Below are positions 45,170-55,000 of a stretch of DNA of 64,000 nucleotides, piece after piece. Source of the stretch: Voacanga thouarsii. Taxonomy: Eukaryota; Streptophyta; Magnoliopsida; Gentianales; Apocynaceae. Below the pieces are notes generated by a model, which saw only the letters and a program-made list of their open reading frames with translations, was not told the DNA's origin and searched no databases. A program made the translations under genes and the position numbers. Numbering within the stretch: position 1 is the stretch's first letter; each line of letters begins with the position of its first letter. The stretch is from contig JANUWF010002200.1 of assembly GCA_026120185.1 (NCBI GenBank), positions 4,028,001 to 4,092,000 of the forward strand, read 5' to 3'.

Positions 45170-46861
45170 TTACTCCCCCTGATGAGATGATTCCTTTAAA
45201 TCTTTAAACCGACGCATACCGATTTTATATCTCAGTTTCTCAAATGTTGCAGTCGGTAAAGTCTTCGTGAAAATATCTGCGAAGTTGTCACATGACCGAA
45301 TTTGTAGCACATCAATTTCACATTTCTTCTGGAGTTCATGAGTAAAGAAGAATTTTGGTGAAATATGTTTTGTCCGATCTCCTTTAATATATCCTCCTCG
45401 TAATTGAGTTATGTAAGCTGCATTGTTTTCATAAAGAAGAGTTGGAATAACTTTGATTGATGATAATCCACAACTTTTTCGGATATAATGAATCATGGAT
45501 CTTAGCCATACACATTCTCGACTTGCTTCATGAATGGCTATAATTTCAGCATGATTTGAAGAAGTAGCTGCTATAGATTGTTTTGTAGAACGCCATGATA
45601 TAGCACTATTTTCACATGTGAATAGATAGCCCGTTTGAGAACGTGCTTTATGTGGATCAGATAAATAACCAGCATCTGCATAACCTATCAATGTTGGATT
45701 GGTTTTATTTGAATAAAATAATCCGAGATCAATTGTACCTTGGAGATATCGAATGACTTGTTTAATTCCATTCCAATGTCGTCGTGTTGGTGAAGAACTA
45801 AATCTTGCTAATAAATTGACAGAAAAAGTAATATCAGGTCGTGTATTATTAGCAAGATACATCAATGCACCAATTGCACTGAGATATGGTACTTCAGGAC
45901 CAAGGAGTTCTTCATCATTTTCTTGAGGTCGGAAAGGATCTTTATCCACATTTAATGATCGGACGATCATTGGAATACTCAATGGATGTGCTTTGTCCAT
46001 GTAAAATCTTTTTAGCACTTTTGCTGTATATGTTGATTGATGAATAAATGTTCCACTCTCCAGATGTTCAATTTGTAAACTAAGGCAAAATTTGGTTTTA
46101 CCAAAATCCTTGATTTCGAATTCTCTTTTTAAATAATCAATTGTTTCTTGGAGCTCTTCAGGAGTTCCAATAAGATTAATATCATCAACATATATAGCTA
46201 ATATCACAAATTTAGAACCAGATTTCTTAATAAAAATACATGGACATACCTGGTCATTTTTAAATCCCGCTTTCAATAAATATTCACTAAGATGTGTGAA
46301 CCACATGCGCCAGATTGCTTCGAGGCCATATAATGATTTACGCAACTTGATGGAGTAATTTTCACGAGGACAATGTTTATATGCTTCGGGCATATGAAAT
46401 CCTTCGAGGATTTTCATGTAAACATCATTTTCTAAATTTCCATACAAGTAAGTAGTGACAACATCTAATAGGCGCATATCTATCTTTTCATGTACTGCCA
46501 AACTGATAAGATATCGGAGTGTAATAGCATCAACAACAGGAGAATAAGTTTCATCATAATCAATACCTGGTCTTTGTGAAAAACCTTGGGCTACTAATCG
46601 CGCTTTATATCGAACGATTTCACTCTTTTCATTGCGCTTTCGCACAAATATCCATTTGTAGCCAACAGGTTTTACACTTTCTGGTGTTCGGACTGCAGGT
46701 CCGAAGACTTCACGTTTTGTCAGTGCATTTAACTCCGATTGAATCGCATCTTTCCATTGCAGCCAATCTTTTCTATGCCGACATTCATCAACTGATATTG
46801 ATTCAGGATTATCACTATCCTGTATAACATCAAGAGATATTATATGCAAACATATGATCAA
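45170..46861 (-). CDS. Copia reverse transcriptase/RNase H, open frame
   Basis: The frame is open for 563 codons. It opens with a WKDAIQSELNAL segment and VGYKWIFVRKRN, then RYKARLVAQGFSQRPGIDY and a TYSPVVDAITLR segment. The catalytic motif is AIYVDDINLIG. RNase H follows with GYADAGYLSDPHKARSQTGY, a SIAATSSNHAEIIAIHEA segment and NFADIFTKTLP near the end. This is the standard copia order after integrase. It stays open because the element is young. The first Met is arbitrary, since the domain is the C-terminal part of a polyprotein. Confidence 0.93.
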   Translation of the reverse strand: MIICLHIISLDVIQDSDNPESISVDECRHRKDWLQWKDAIQSELNALTKREVFGPAVRTPESVKPVGYKWIFVRKRNEKSEIVRYKARLVAQGFSQRPGIDYDETYSPVVDAITLRYLISLAVHEKIDMRLLDVVTTYLYGNLENDVYMKILEGFHMPEAYKHCPRENYSIKLRKSLYGLEAIWRMWFTHLSEYLLKAGFKNDQVCPCIFIKKSGSKFVILAIYVDDINLIGTPEELQETIDYLKREFEIKDFGKTKFCLSLQIEHLESGTFIHQSTYTAKVLKRFYMDKAHPLSIPMIVRSLNVDKDPFRPQENDEELLGPEVPYLSAIGALMYLANNTRPDITFSVNLLARFSSSPTRRHWNGIKQVIRYLQGTIDLGLFYSNKTNPTLIGYADAGYLSDPHKARSQTGYLFTCENSAISWRSTKQSIAATSSNHAEIIAIHEASRECVWLRSMIHYIRKSCGLSSIKVIPTLLYENNAAYITQLRGGYIKGDRTKHISPKFFFTHELQKKCEIDVLQIRSCDNFADIFTKTLPTATFEKLRYKIGMRRFKDLKESSHQGE

Positions 46862-47345
46862 TAATTGTTTCTATCCGATTCCAACTTCTACCGGAAGTGG
46901 TATAATGGATAGAAATTTCAGTATTACTTTCATTTATGTCTGGTTCTTTGTCATAAGTTTTCTCTTGGTCTTTATCATTCTTTGCTTTAATATGATCATC
47001 TGGACCATTAATCATCTCTTCTTTCGAGGATTTTTATCTTTAAAACCAAGAGGTCGGCCATGCTTCTGGCATGCTTTTGGCTCAGCAGCTATATGTAAAA
47101 TCTTTTGTTCTGTTGGAACTTCAATTAGCATAGGAGCATGTATAGCTGGCATATGCGATTTTGTTACTCTTCTAGAGTCAACAAAAGTGTCTGTCATTTG
47201 ATTTGCAATACTTTACAAATAAATTATCTTTTGAACTTCAAGTTCACACGCGCTTGTATGCGGATCAAGATAATTTAATGATGTTGTCCAATCACGATCT
47301 TTCTTGTACTGTTTCTGTTCTCCCCCTAATTTAGGGAATAATGAT
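46862..47345 (-). pseudogene. Copia integrase C-terminal remnant
   Basis: Fragments of the integrase-to-RT connection are visible on the minus strand. FPKLGGEQKQYKKDRDW and CELEVQKIIYL lie near 47345-47215. DSRRVTKSHMPAIHAPMLIE and a HGRPLGFKDKNPRKKR segment follow to 47012. The catalytic core of integrase is absent: copia homology stops near 47345, the left edge of the captured RKD segment. Confidence 0.85.
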
Positions 47346-47598
47346 TTCACAAGAGAATAAGAAAAGAAATATAAGAAAATGATGACAAGCAGGAAATGCC
47401 AAGAAAAATATCTCCTTTTTTTTTTCACTCTTTCCGGTACCGACTTTTCATCTTCCTCTCTTGTCTTTTCTTCTCATCCGACCCTCTACCTACCATCTAC
47501 CTCTTTTTCTTCCTCATACAGATATATATATATGTATCAATATATATCTCAGTTATCAGTCATTAGTAAACATCAAAAACAAAAATCACAAAGCAAAT

Positions 47599-49055
47599 AT
47601 GGAGACTCGTAATTCATTTGAGACATGGTCAAATTTTGACTCGGTTTCTGCAGCAGATGTTGATGTATTTTTCTTTCCAAACCAACCGCTTCTGCCTAAT
47701 TCAAACACAGAAGATTTTGATATGTTTTCCTTTCCAAACCAACCGCTTCTACCTAATTCGAACGCAGAAGATTTTGATATGTTTTCATTTTCAAACCAAC
47801 CGCTTCTGCCTAATTCGAACGCAGAAGATTGTGATATGTTTTCCTTTTCAAACCAACCACTTCCTCCTAATTTCAGGTGAGATACCTTTGAGGGGTTCCA
47901 TTTGTTTTTAGTATGCTTGATAATGAAATTAAACTCTCTTTTGGTTTGTTTTTTATGTAAATCAGTGGAAGTTTTGAACATACTGCTTTGGACCAAGTTG
48001 ATCTGCCCCTACAAGAGACTGCTTTTGATACTATTCCTCTTGATGCTATTCCTTTGCATGAGGATATGCTTGTGCATGATCTATTCTACTCTCTAATGGA
48101 TTTTGAACAAAGCCAGAATATGATTCCAGGTTATTATCCATTTAAACATGGATTTTGAATGGTATTACCTTTACTGATATTATTTTATTTTTCTAGGAGA
48201 AATAATGAGTGGTCTTGACAACGAAGTCGGAGTAAGTACTCATGAAATGCATAATATCGAAGTTCAAGATATTATTGCAGAAAAAATTCTTGGGGAGAAG
48301 AAGATGATTAAGAGGCAGAGAGAGAAGAAGGGCAATAACTCCTAGATACTATCAAGAGAAATAATTTCGCAATACTTTTACCTACCAATCAAGAGCGCAG
48401 CCAAAGAATTGAATATTGGCATAACCTGTCTCAAAAAAAGATGTAGGGAGTTAGGAATTTGTCGATGGCCTCACAGGAAGTTGGTGAGCTTGGAGACCAT
48501 AATTAAGAATGTTCAGGTTCTCTCTCATACATACTTATAATTTGCAAGTATGAAACTATGAAAGATTTATAAGTAAATAACTGATGATATCACTTCGATT
48601 TACAGGAGATGCAAAATAAAGAAGAAGGAGGACATATGGCTGAGAAGAAGTTGAAAGAAGCCATTGCGATACTGGAATGTGAAAAACAGTTGGTGGAAGA
48701 AAGTCCTAATACGCAGTTAGAGGACCAAACACAAAAATTGAGACAAGCATGCTTCAAGGCCAAATATAATAAGAAATTTAATTATAATAAATTTAAGGAG
48801 ATCATAAAATCTCAAGACTCATTTCGCAGTAATTTTACGGCTAATTCTGTTGCTAGTCTCGATGCTGGCTCAAAGGGGAAAGAAAAGGAGGAGGATGTCG
48901 AAAAAGAGGAGTTGAAGTCCATAATTACTAATTGTTTGTCTTCCTCTAATGTAAATATTGAAAAAGAACAATTACAAACCTTCATCTTAAATTTGTCAGC
49001 TCAATTACAAAAGAGCAACTATACGCATGTATCCTCAAGTTCATATGAACACTAG
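47599..49055 (+). pseudogene. RKD-type RWP-RK transcription factor captured in copia element, one internal stop
   Basis: Four exons join in frame: 47599-47876, 47966-48129, 48197-48516 and 48606-49055. All introns are GT-AG, giving 403 codons before the final stop. Exon 1 encodes a 19-aa repeat (core NQPLLPNSN) almost four times. Exon 2 is acidic (DQVDLPLQET, FYSLMDFEQSQN). Exon 3 holds the RWP-RK domain: ISQYFYLPIKSAAKELNIGI, LKKRCRELGI and CRWPHRKL (codons 198-254). Exon 4 is a charged helical tail. Codon 197, directly before the domain, is TAG (48343-48345); it is the only lesion I found. RKD proteins are nuclear DNA-binding regulators of egg-cell and embryogenic programmes. The gene lies antisense to its copia host. 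A truncated, read-through or re-initiated product cannot be excluded. Confidence 0.88.
47674..47870 (+). repeat. 57-bp in-frame tandem repeat in RKD exon 1
   Basis: Three full units and one partial unit each encode FxNQPLLPNSNxEDxDMFS (19 aa). Units differ at a few codons (TEDFD, AEDFD, AEDCD; last unit NQPLPPNF). The frame is kept in every copy. Confidence 0.9.
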
Positions 49056-49099
49056 TGATATGAATAAAAGACGTGATGCTTATTATTAATGGAAATATC

Positions 49100-49600
49100 T
49101 TTTTCCCTTATTATCTTTTATGTTCCACTTCAGGTGGCCAGTATTTCTCTGTGATAAGGGAAATATCGAGTGTGTCCATGACCATAACCACGGCCACTAC
49201 CACAACTACGACTATAACGATGGCTTCTGCTGGAGCCAACAGTATTCACTTCTGGGAGTGCTGTTGAGCCAGTTCATCTGGCTTCATAATTTCTCAATAA
49301 TAACTCATGTTAAAGCTGTCAATTTTGGATACGCTTTTTCTCCATAAAATTTTTAACTAAGATGTAGTTTTATACATCACGGAGTTCACGGTTTTACAAT
49401 CTTGCAACTTCAGGTGCAACCATTCATACCGTGCAGTGGGTAGTACGACCATCTTCAGGTGGTCAAATCTTTCTTTTTATCCACATGACATATGGATCTC
49501 CTTTTTTTAGCATTTAGATGCATTTCTGTATGACATATAAATTTTTTTTCAGAAATATCAAGGGTTACAAATTCGAATTTAGCGAGATCAATAAATGCGT
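49100..49600 (-). pseudogene. Copia gag remnants
   Basis: On the minus strand, KFEFVTLDISEK and EMHLNAK near 49580-49510 match the start of copia gag. NYEAR, TGSTALPEVN and a Ser/Arg/Gly/His-rich stretch near 49300-49150 match its C-terminal part. The middle of gag is deleted and stops are present. ACCTGAAG-type repeats occur at 49132, 49412 and 49455. The right edge of the captured RKD segment lies between 49056 and about 49120. Confidence 0.7.
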
Positions 49601-49628
49601 ACCTGTCTTCTGGCTTTAATAACGGCAG

Positions 49629-49646
49629 AGACTCGTGTTGATAACG
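49629..49646 (-). other. Probable primer binding site of the copia chimera
   Basis: Directly inside the right LTR the minus strand reads CGTTATCAACACGAGTCT. It lacks the usual TGG start but resembles the TTATCAGCACGAG-type sequence I associate with some plant copia elements. The tRNA is not assigned. Confidence 0.5.
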
Positions 49647-49918
49647 TGTTATAAAATTAGGGTAGTGTTAGAATAAAATCTACACACTACACACTAAGAA
49701 AATTCTAACTATTCTTTGCACAAGAATTTCTCTTCAAACTTCTCTCTTTCTTTCTCTCACAATTCTTTCTCTAATCTTTCTTTCACTAATCTTTCTTTCA
49801 CAAAATGATGGTGTCTCCACTAAATAGTGGACATCCATAAAAATCTTCTAATAATTCACATAAATTCATAATTAGTGGAGCCTCCACTAATTAATGGAGA
49901 TTCCAATAATTCATAACA
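49647..49918 (-). repeat. 5' LTR of the copia chimera (right copy)
   Basis: 272 bp, the same ends as the left copy, with four single-base differences by eye. It is followed by the duplication GAAAT. Confidence 0.95.
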
Positions 49919-49923
49919 GAAAT

Positions 49924-50690
49924 TTATTTATCAGTATCCATGAGGAAATTAATTAGACGTCTTCCCTTCCATTGTACTTCTAACTCCCGATCGAAAAAAT
50001 AATATCAGTATAAATTACAATACTTTATTTTCTTTTTTAATAACATTAACCCTGAGCAAACCAAAAAATTATACAAAATAAAAATAATGCGTATAGTATG
50101 GGTTTTTAGATTAGGTATATGTTTACTAGAAACATTGTACTTTTAGGACCAGAAAAAAAAAAATGTCAAACATTAAAATTTTCAAGGATAAAAAAGATGT
50201 ATTACGATGGTATAGACACATTAAGTACATATAATTTTTTTTTGTATATTTTGATAAATATGAAAATTTAAATGAAAATATTTTCAAAGAAGTCCTTACC
50301 GACAAATCAAAAGCTTCTATCTATTAGAGAAGATGCAAGTGCCTTCGCTTCGCACTTTTTTCCCGTTGTAGGGATGTCAAGTTGATATCCCCTCCTTGTA
50401 CTTCTTTCCTTATTAAAATAAATCGGTAGGAATCCACAAAATCCTCCACCAATCAATGGTAGTTTTTGTTAAAAAAAAGAAAAAAAAAATCCCTTACAGA
50501 TTTAAGTAGCTTTCTTTTCATGAACAAAGAGTGCTAATATAGCACTAATTAAAAACAGCTTTAAATGCCGCACCATCTAGTAGATAATTTAGATGTTTTT
50601 CCTTCTGTGGGACTTCAAAATCAGAAAGAAGATAATTCCAAAATCTCAACTCCTGCTACACTTGAGTGGTCCCATTTGTCTTCCTTGTCA
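49924..50690. other. Intergenic DNA
   Basis: No gene is supported. P450-related sequence begins at its right edge. Confidence 0.45.
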
Positions 50691-51240
50691 GTGTCAAACT
50701 GTGGTCTCTCGGAGACTTCAATAAGATTCTTGGAGGAAAAACAGTAATCATATGCGGTTCGAATTGGTAAAAAATTTAATCTTCTTCAATGATCAAAAGC
50801 TCTTCACAGCATGCTGCCCACAACCCACGCAAAAGGCTTTTCCAGCCATACCAAACTATGACCCTATCACCAAAAACAAAACGATAATATTCGCTTTTCT
50901 CCTGTCCCCCAACTATGACCGCCTGGGATCTCGGACTATGGGTGGCAATGGACATATGGTACAACCATCCATCAATTTTTGCCCCAAACTAGTCAACTGG
51001 GAGCTCAGGCAATGCCACCATTTGGACATACTGGGAAGTGGGTACCAAATGTTGACATTGTAAGGGGGACCAAGAATGTAGACGGGAAAAGATTATACTC
51101 GGTTAGCCATACTAGCTTTTTGTCTGTCCATAATTTGGTGAAGTACAATGGTAATTGTTGTTTCCTAATGGAAAAAGGTCATTAGAGATATGCTGCCAAC
51201 CCCAAAAGAAGGCCAACCTAATTGTCTCGTACATTGAATA
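50691..51240 (+). pseudogene. P450 pseudogene copy B, internally deleted
   Basis: The left part (about 50720-50850) matches exon 1 of the intact P450 around [10 protein letters not shown] and [17 protein letters not shown]. The right part (51064-51235) matches the C-terminus from GGPRM to the final [11 protein letters not shown] segment. Everything between is missing or replaced by about 200 bp I do not recognise. The heme-ligand Cys codon, TGC in the intact gene, is TAG at 51078-51080. Frameshifts are present in both parts. It is the third P450 locus of the window, in the same orientation as the intact one. Confidence 0.85.
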
Positions 51241-52051
51241 GTCAGTTAGTTGGTTGAAAACCAGACACAAATTGCTCAATCTAAAAATGTCAACAAAAAC
51301 TTCTGATATGATATGACGTTTGTAAAGATCGTGCATTATAGCATTATGACCATTGAGAAGGTAAAAACATATGGTTCACGTGGTATAAAATTTCTTGCAA
51401 TCTTTCAAAGACAACATGCCTATTTTCTAGATATATGTAAAGATAGAATTATGATTACAGTATTATGATACCAAAAGATCCTGTTATGAACTATTATACT
51501 GAAAGATTCTTATGACTATAATCCCGAATTGGGACATTCTCCTGTTTCAGACACTTGAGATTACCAATATAGCCCATTTCTTTGGCAAGTACGACTACCT
51601 ATCCAAACCTTCCTATAATCCAGAATGGGAGAATTGTACAGTTTCGGAAAATAGAGATGCACTTGCCTATTCGGCTGAGTACAACTAATGATTCTAAAGC
51701 TGTAACCGAAGAATCTGAAACAGCTGTATAAGCTGTCCCCGGCTACTACCAAAACTGCAGCAACCTCAGGCTGCCCTAAGACAGGATAAATTCGGTTCAA
51801 TTCTTGACGTCAAAGTTCAAATTTCTATATTTTCCTTCTTAAAATTCTAACGGGAGCTATATGTACAAGCAAACATTCTACACATAAAAAAGGTAAAACA
51901 AATACTTAGTACAATATATCACCGGAGATTTTTCACAGCCTACTTACAAAGCTCCTATCTGAGGTTCCCGCTTTTACAATGTCAACTAAAGGGAAGCCCT
52001 CTGTGTCCACTGGAAATAAATTTCTAGACTCTCTCCAACCGCTGTCCAACT
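51241..52051. other. Intergenic DNA and 3' flank of the homeodomain gene
   Basis: No coding region is supported. The right part probably contains the 3' untranslated region of the minus-strand homeodomain gene that ends at 52052. Confidence 0.5.
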
Positions 52052-55000
52052 TTAATCTGCTGAGGTACTAGTCTCTGCAGTTTCATCATCTTCACTGAAA
52101 CTAGATGGCATCTCAGCAGCAGACCTAAAAAGCGTACACATACATTAGCAAGATATAGCATATGTAATATAACCATACAAATATCCGCCATTCTAGATGT
52201 AGTAAATTAATAGGGTAAAAGGAGATAGACTAGGCAGGAACATGGATATTATGGGACATATATGTCAAACATACGTCAATCTTTAATTATAGCTATAAGA
52301 ATAGCATTTGTGCCCAAAAGATTTCAGGGATTCCGAGGAATATGAAACTGTTGGTCTCATGGTCTTGGTGGTTAGATAACCACATGCAAATATTCAAAAG
52401 ACAAAGATAAAACAGACGTTAAGCTCAACTAGAATTTATATACAAATTAACCACATACAATCATATCTTCAAATAAATATCAGTACTTCACTAAGAAATG
52501 AAGATAAATCATAGACAACAGTATTCAAGAGATACATAAACCGTATAAAACTCCAAAAATCCTTAAAAATGAGAGGAACGAATGCAAAGGAACCCTTAGG
52601 ACAGCAATTAAACCCCAAAGTTCCATCAAGTTCAAACCTTGGCATCTGATTTGCTGGATTAGTCCATGTTGGTCTAAAATGCAGCAAAGGAAGTTCATTC
52701 CTGACTCTCTTGGCAGCCTACAAAAGAAGTAAGTATGTCAAAAGATTGAACAAGTATTTCCCCAAGAGTTATCCCATCTGCACTGGCACACAACTTACTT
52801 GCTCTTCGTTCTTAGGTGGACCTTTTAAGTGAACTGAATCAGAATCATCATTTCTTGAAATCCTTTGTCCAAATAATTTTGTCTCCTACATTTCACATAT
52901 TAAAGCATCAGAAAAAAGAAAGACAAAGAAAGAAAACAAAAAACATATTTACGAACAAAAGCCTAAATAGAAAACCTTTCCCATTCTTCTAGAAGGCCCT
53001 TTATCAAGGAAACCATGAGATGCATCACCCTTGGAGGTCAAATTTGATGGCTTATATTCAAAATGTTCAGCTGGTGCAGCCTTAAGGTGGATATCATTGT
53101 AGTTTTGAGGCCGAATCTCTGCTTGTTCCCTATTGATTCTTACACCATGGGAACCTACACGATGTTGACCAGGAGCAGAATCCACATTCATCATTCCAAC
53201 ACCATGCTTAACCCATTGATGGGTTTCCTGGCTGTCAAGAACAGGATTTCGTCTGTTAGATCCATCATGCATGTCCATTGACGAGCTCCTCCCGGGATAA
53301 AGTTCACCATAATTGAAATTCTGCTCAAACTTTTGGTGAAAGTGATTTTCTGGATGATCGAGTCCACGTGTCGTTCTAAATCTTGATGCTTCTGACTCAG
53401 GGTTATGGGAGCCTGTCTTTGTGTTGTAGCCGTAGATCTGCAAAAGATAATGAAAGAGAATCATTAATCTTAATTATAGATGAAATATAATTGCACATTG
53501 GTAAGCTGAGAAAAGACATGTGATAAGGGTATTCTCAATATGGATTCTGCATGTTTTTGAGCATGTCTGTGTGTTGTTCTTTTTCTTTGGGAACAGAGAA
53601 TGTGACACACGCATGCATGTATGAGTTGCATGCGCAAGTGTTTTTGGGAAACGGAGAATTGACACACAAGGACCAAAAGCTAATAAGATGGATTAAACAT
53701 TCACATCAGTAAACAACAAACACAAGTTCTGTTTGTTAGTTGGAATGCATCTACAGAGCATAAACAAGCTCTTCAACTTTAAAAACCTAGTTATACTGAA
53801 GAGCCACACAAGTGCATCCAAGCTGAACCAAGTTGCTTAAAGTTTACAACTTTCCACTGAGCTTGTTATCAGCATAAGCCATTGTGAAACTTGTGTTGGC
53901 TAATCTACTATTCTTGAAAGTATTTCTTTACCCTACCAACACCAAAGCTCACCAGTTATCAGTCACTGCTGAGGAAGGACACTGTCAGGAGTGTGGAGTT
54001 CAGAGTTGATGCATCAAGTAAGTTGAAACCAAGTCAACCAGCAAAGCACAATACATTCTTCACTTTTCATTTCTTTTAAGGCAGAAGAACTGATTAGAAA
54101 GAATTTGTTTGGAAAAGAAAATTTCACTGACAAGGACATGGTTCTAACACCTTTCCATGCTGGAGAGGCAAGGACAATGGAGACCAACAATGGGAGCCGG
54201 CTACAGAGTGATGGTGAATGAATATTATAATGGTTCCAACGAAATGAAGTTACTTGTTCAGAAAGTTCACACAACTGGCATTATAATGGAAAAAATGGAA
54301 AATTGCAACGGAAAAGAGGGGGGAGGTGGGGGGGATGGCGGATGGAGGGGAAGATAATTCTAGGAGACATTGACATTTCAGACCAATAGAAGGGAAATGC
54401 TTCCTTTACTTTTCACCACAAGTTATGAAATACAAAAGCAAGAACACGTATACTGAAGCACCTGAAAGGTGTTCAAAAGGAAAATTATAAGTTGGATGAT
54501 TCATAAGCAAGCATAGAAATACCTCATGTGCATCACATGGGTATATAATCACAAGTTTGAGATGATTATATTATTTTGAGTTTAATTAGGTAAAAAGCAT
54601 TGGCATAAATGTCAGATCACACTTACTGTGCCAGGATGGGGATTCTTGTGAACAACTGAAATATCCTGTGAGCGAAGCAGACTTGGTTCTGGAGCATAAT
54701 AAGAATCTGTTATTCATTCAACAAGTAAAACAAAAGTCAGGACAATCTAGTGCTTGAGATAAAGATAGCTCACAGCTGAGACCTGGGGATGCCTTAAAGA
54801 AACTAATCTATCGGTAGAATTTGTCCACTTGGAAATGAATATAAATCAAACAGAAATGGAAATGGCACCTGTAAGCAACAGTGACACAACAGGAAAGGGA
54901 TCCAGAGTTTCAATAGGTTAATCCTCTTTGATCGAATATATGGTTAGATAAAGAAATAATGAGGAGAATACTGGTAAGGGTTTTTTCTATTTGTGAATTG

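Larger units (their letters stand above)
44773..49918 (-). mobile_element. Chimeric Ty1/copia LTR retrotransposon carrying a captured RKD gene
   Basis: Two 272-bp LTRs (44773-45044 and 49647-49918) differ at 4 sites by eye. The whole unit is flanked by the perfect duplication GAAAT (44768-44772, 49919-49923). Element coding runs on the minus strand: primer site, gag remnants (49600-49100), the end of integrase (47345-46862), then reverse transcriptase and RNase H (46861-45170) and a polypurine tract. The rest of gag, protease and most of integrase are missing. In their place is a plus-strand, intron-containing RKD gene (47599-49055). The intact duplication around the chimera and the near-identical LTRs suggest it moved as one unit, recently. 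It lacks its own protease and integrase core, so movement would have needed a helper element. Confidence 0.92.

Noticed and set aside
45170..46861. Domesticated reverse transcriptase as a host gene
   Set aside because: The long open frame is explained by the youngness of the element: it has LTRs with 4 differences, a target duplication and a polypurine tract.
47599..49055. RKD gene as proof of a Citrus origin
   Set aside because: A repeat-rich RWP-RK locus recalls the citrus polyembryony gene, but nothing else here fixes the genus, so no species is claimed.
49073..49347. Thr/His-rich plus-strand frames after the RKD gene
   Set aside because: They are opposite-strand readings of the copia gag C-terminal region.
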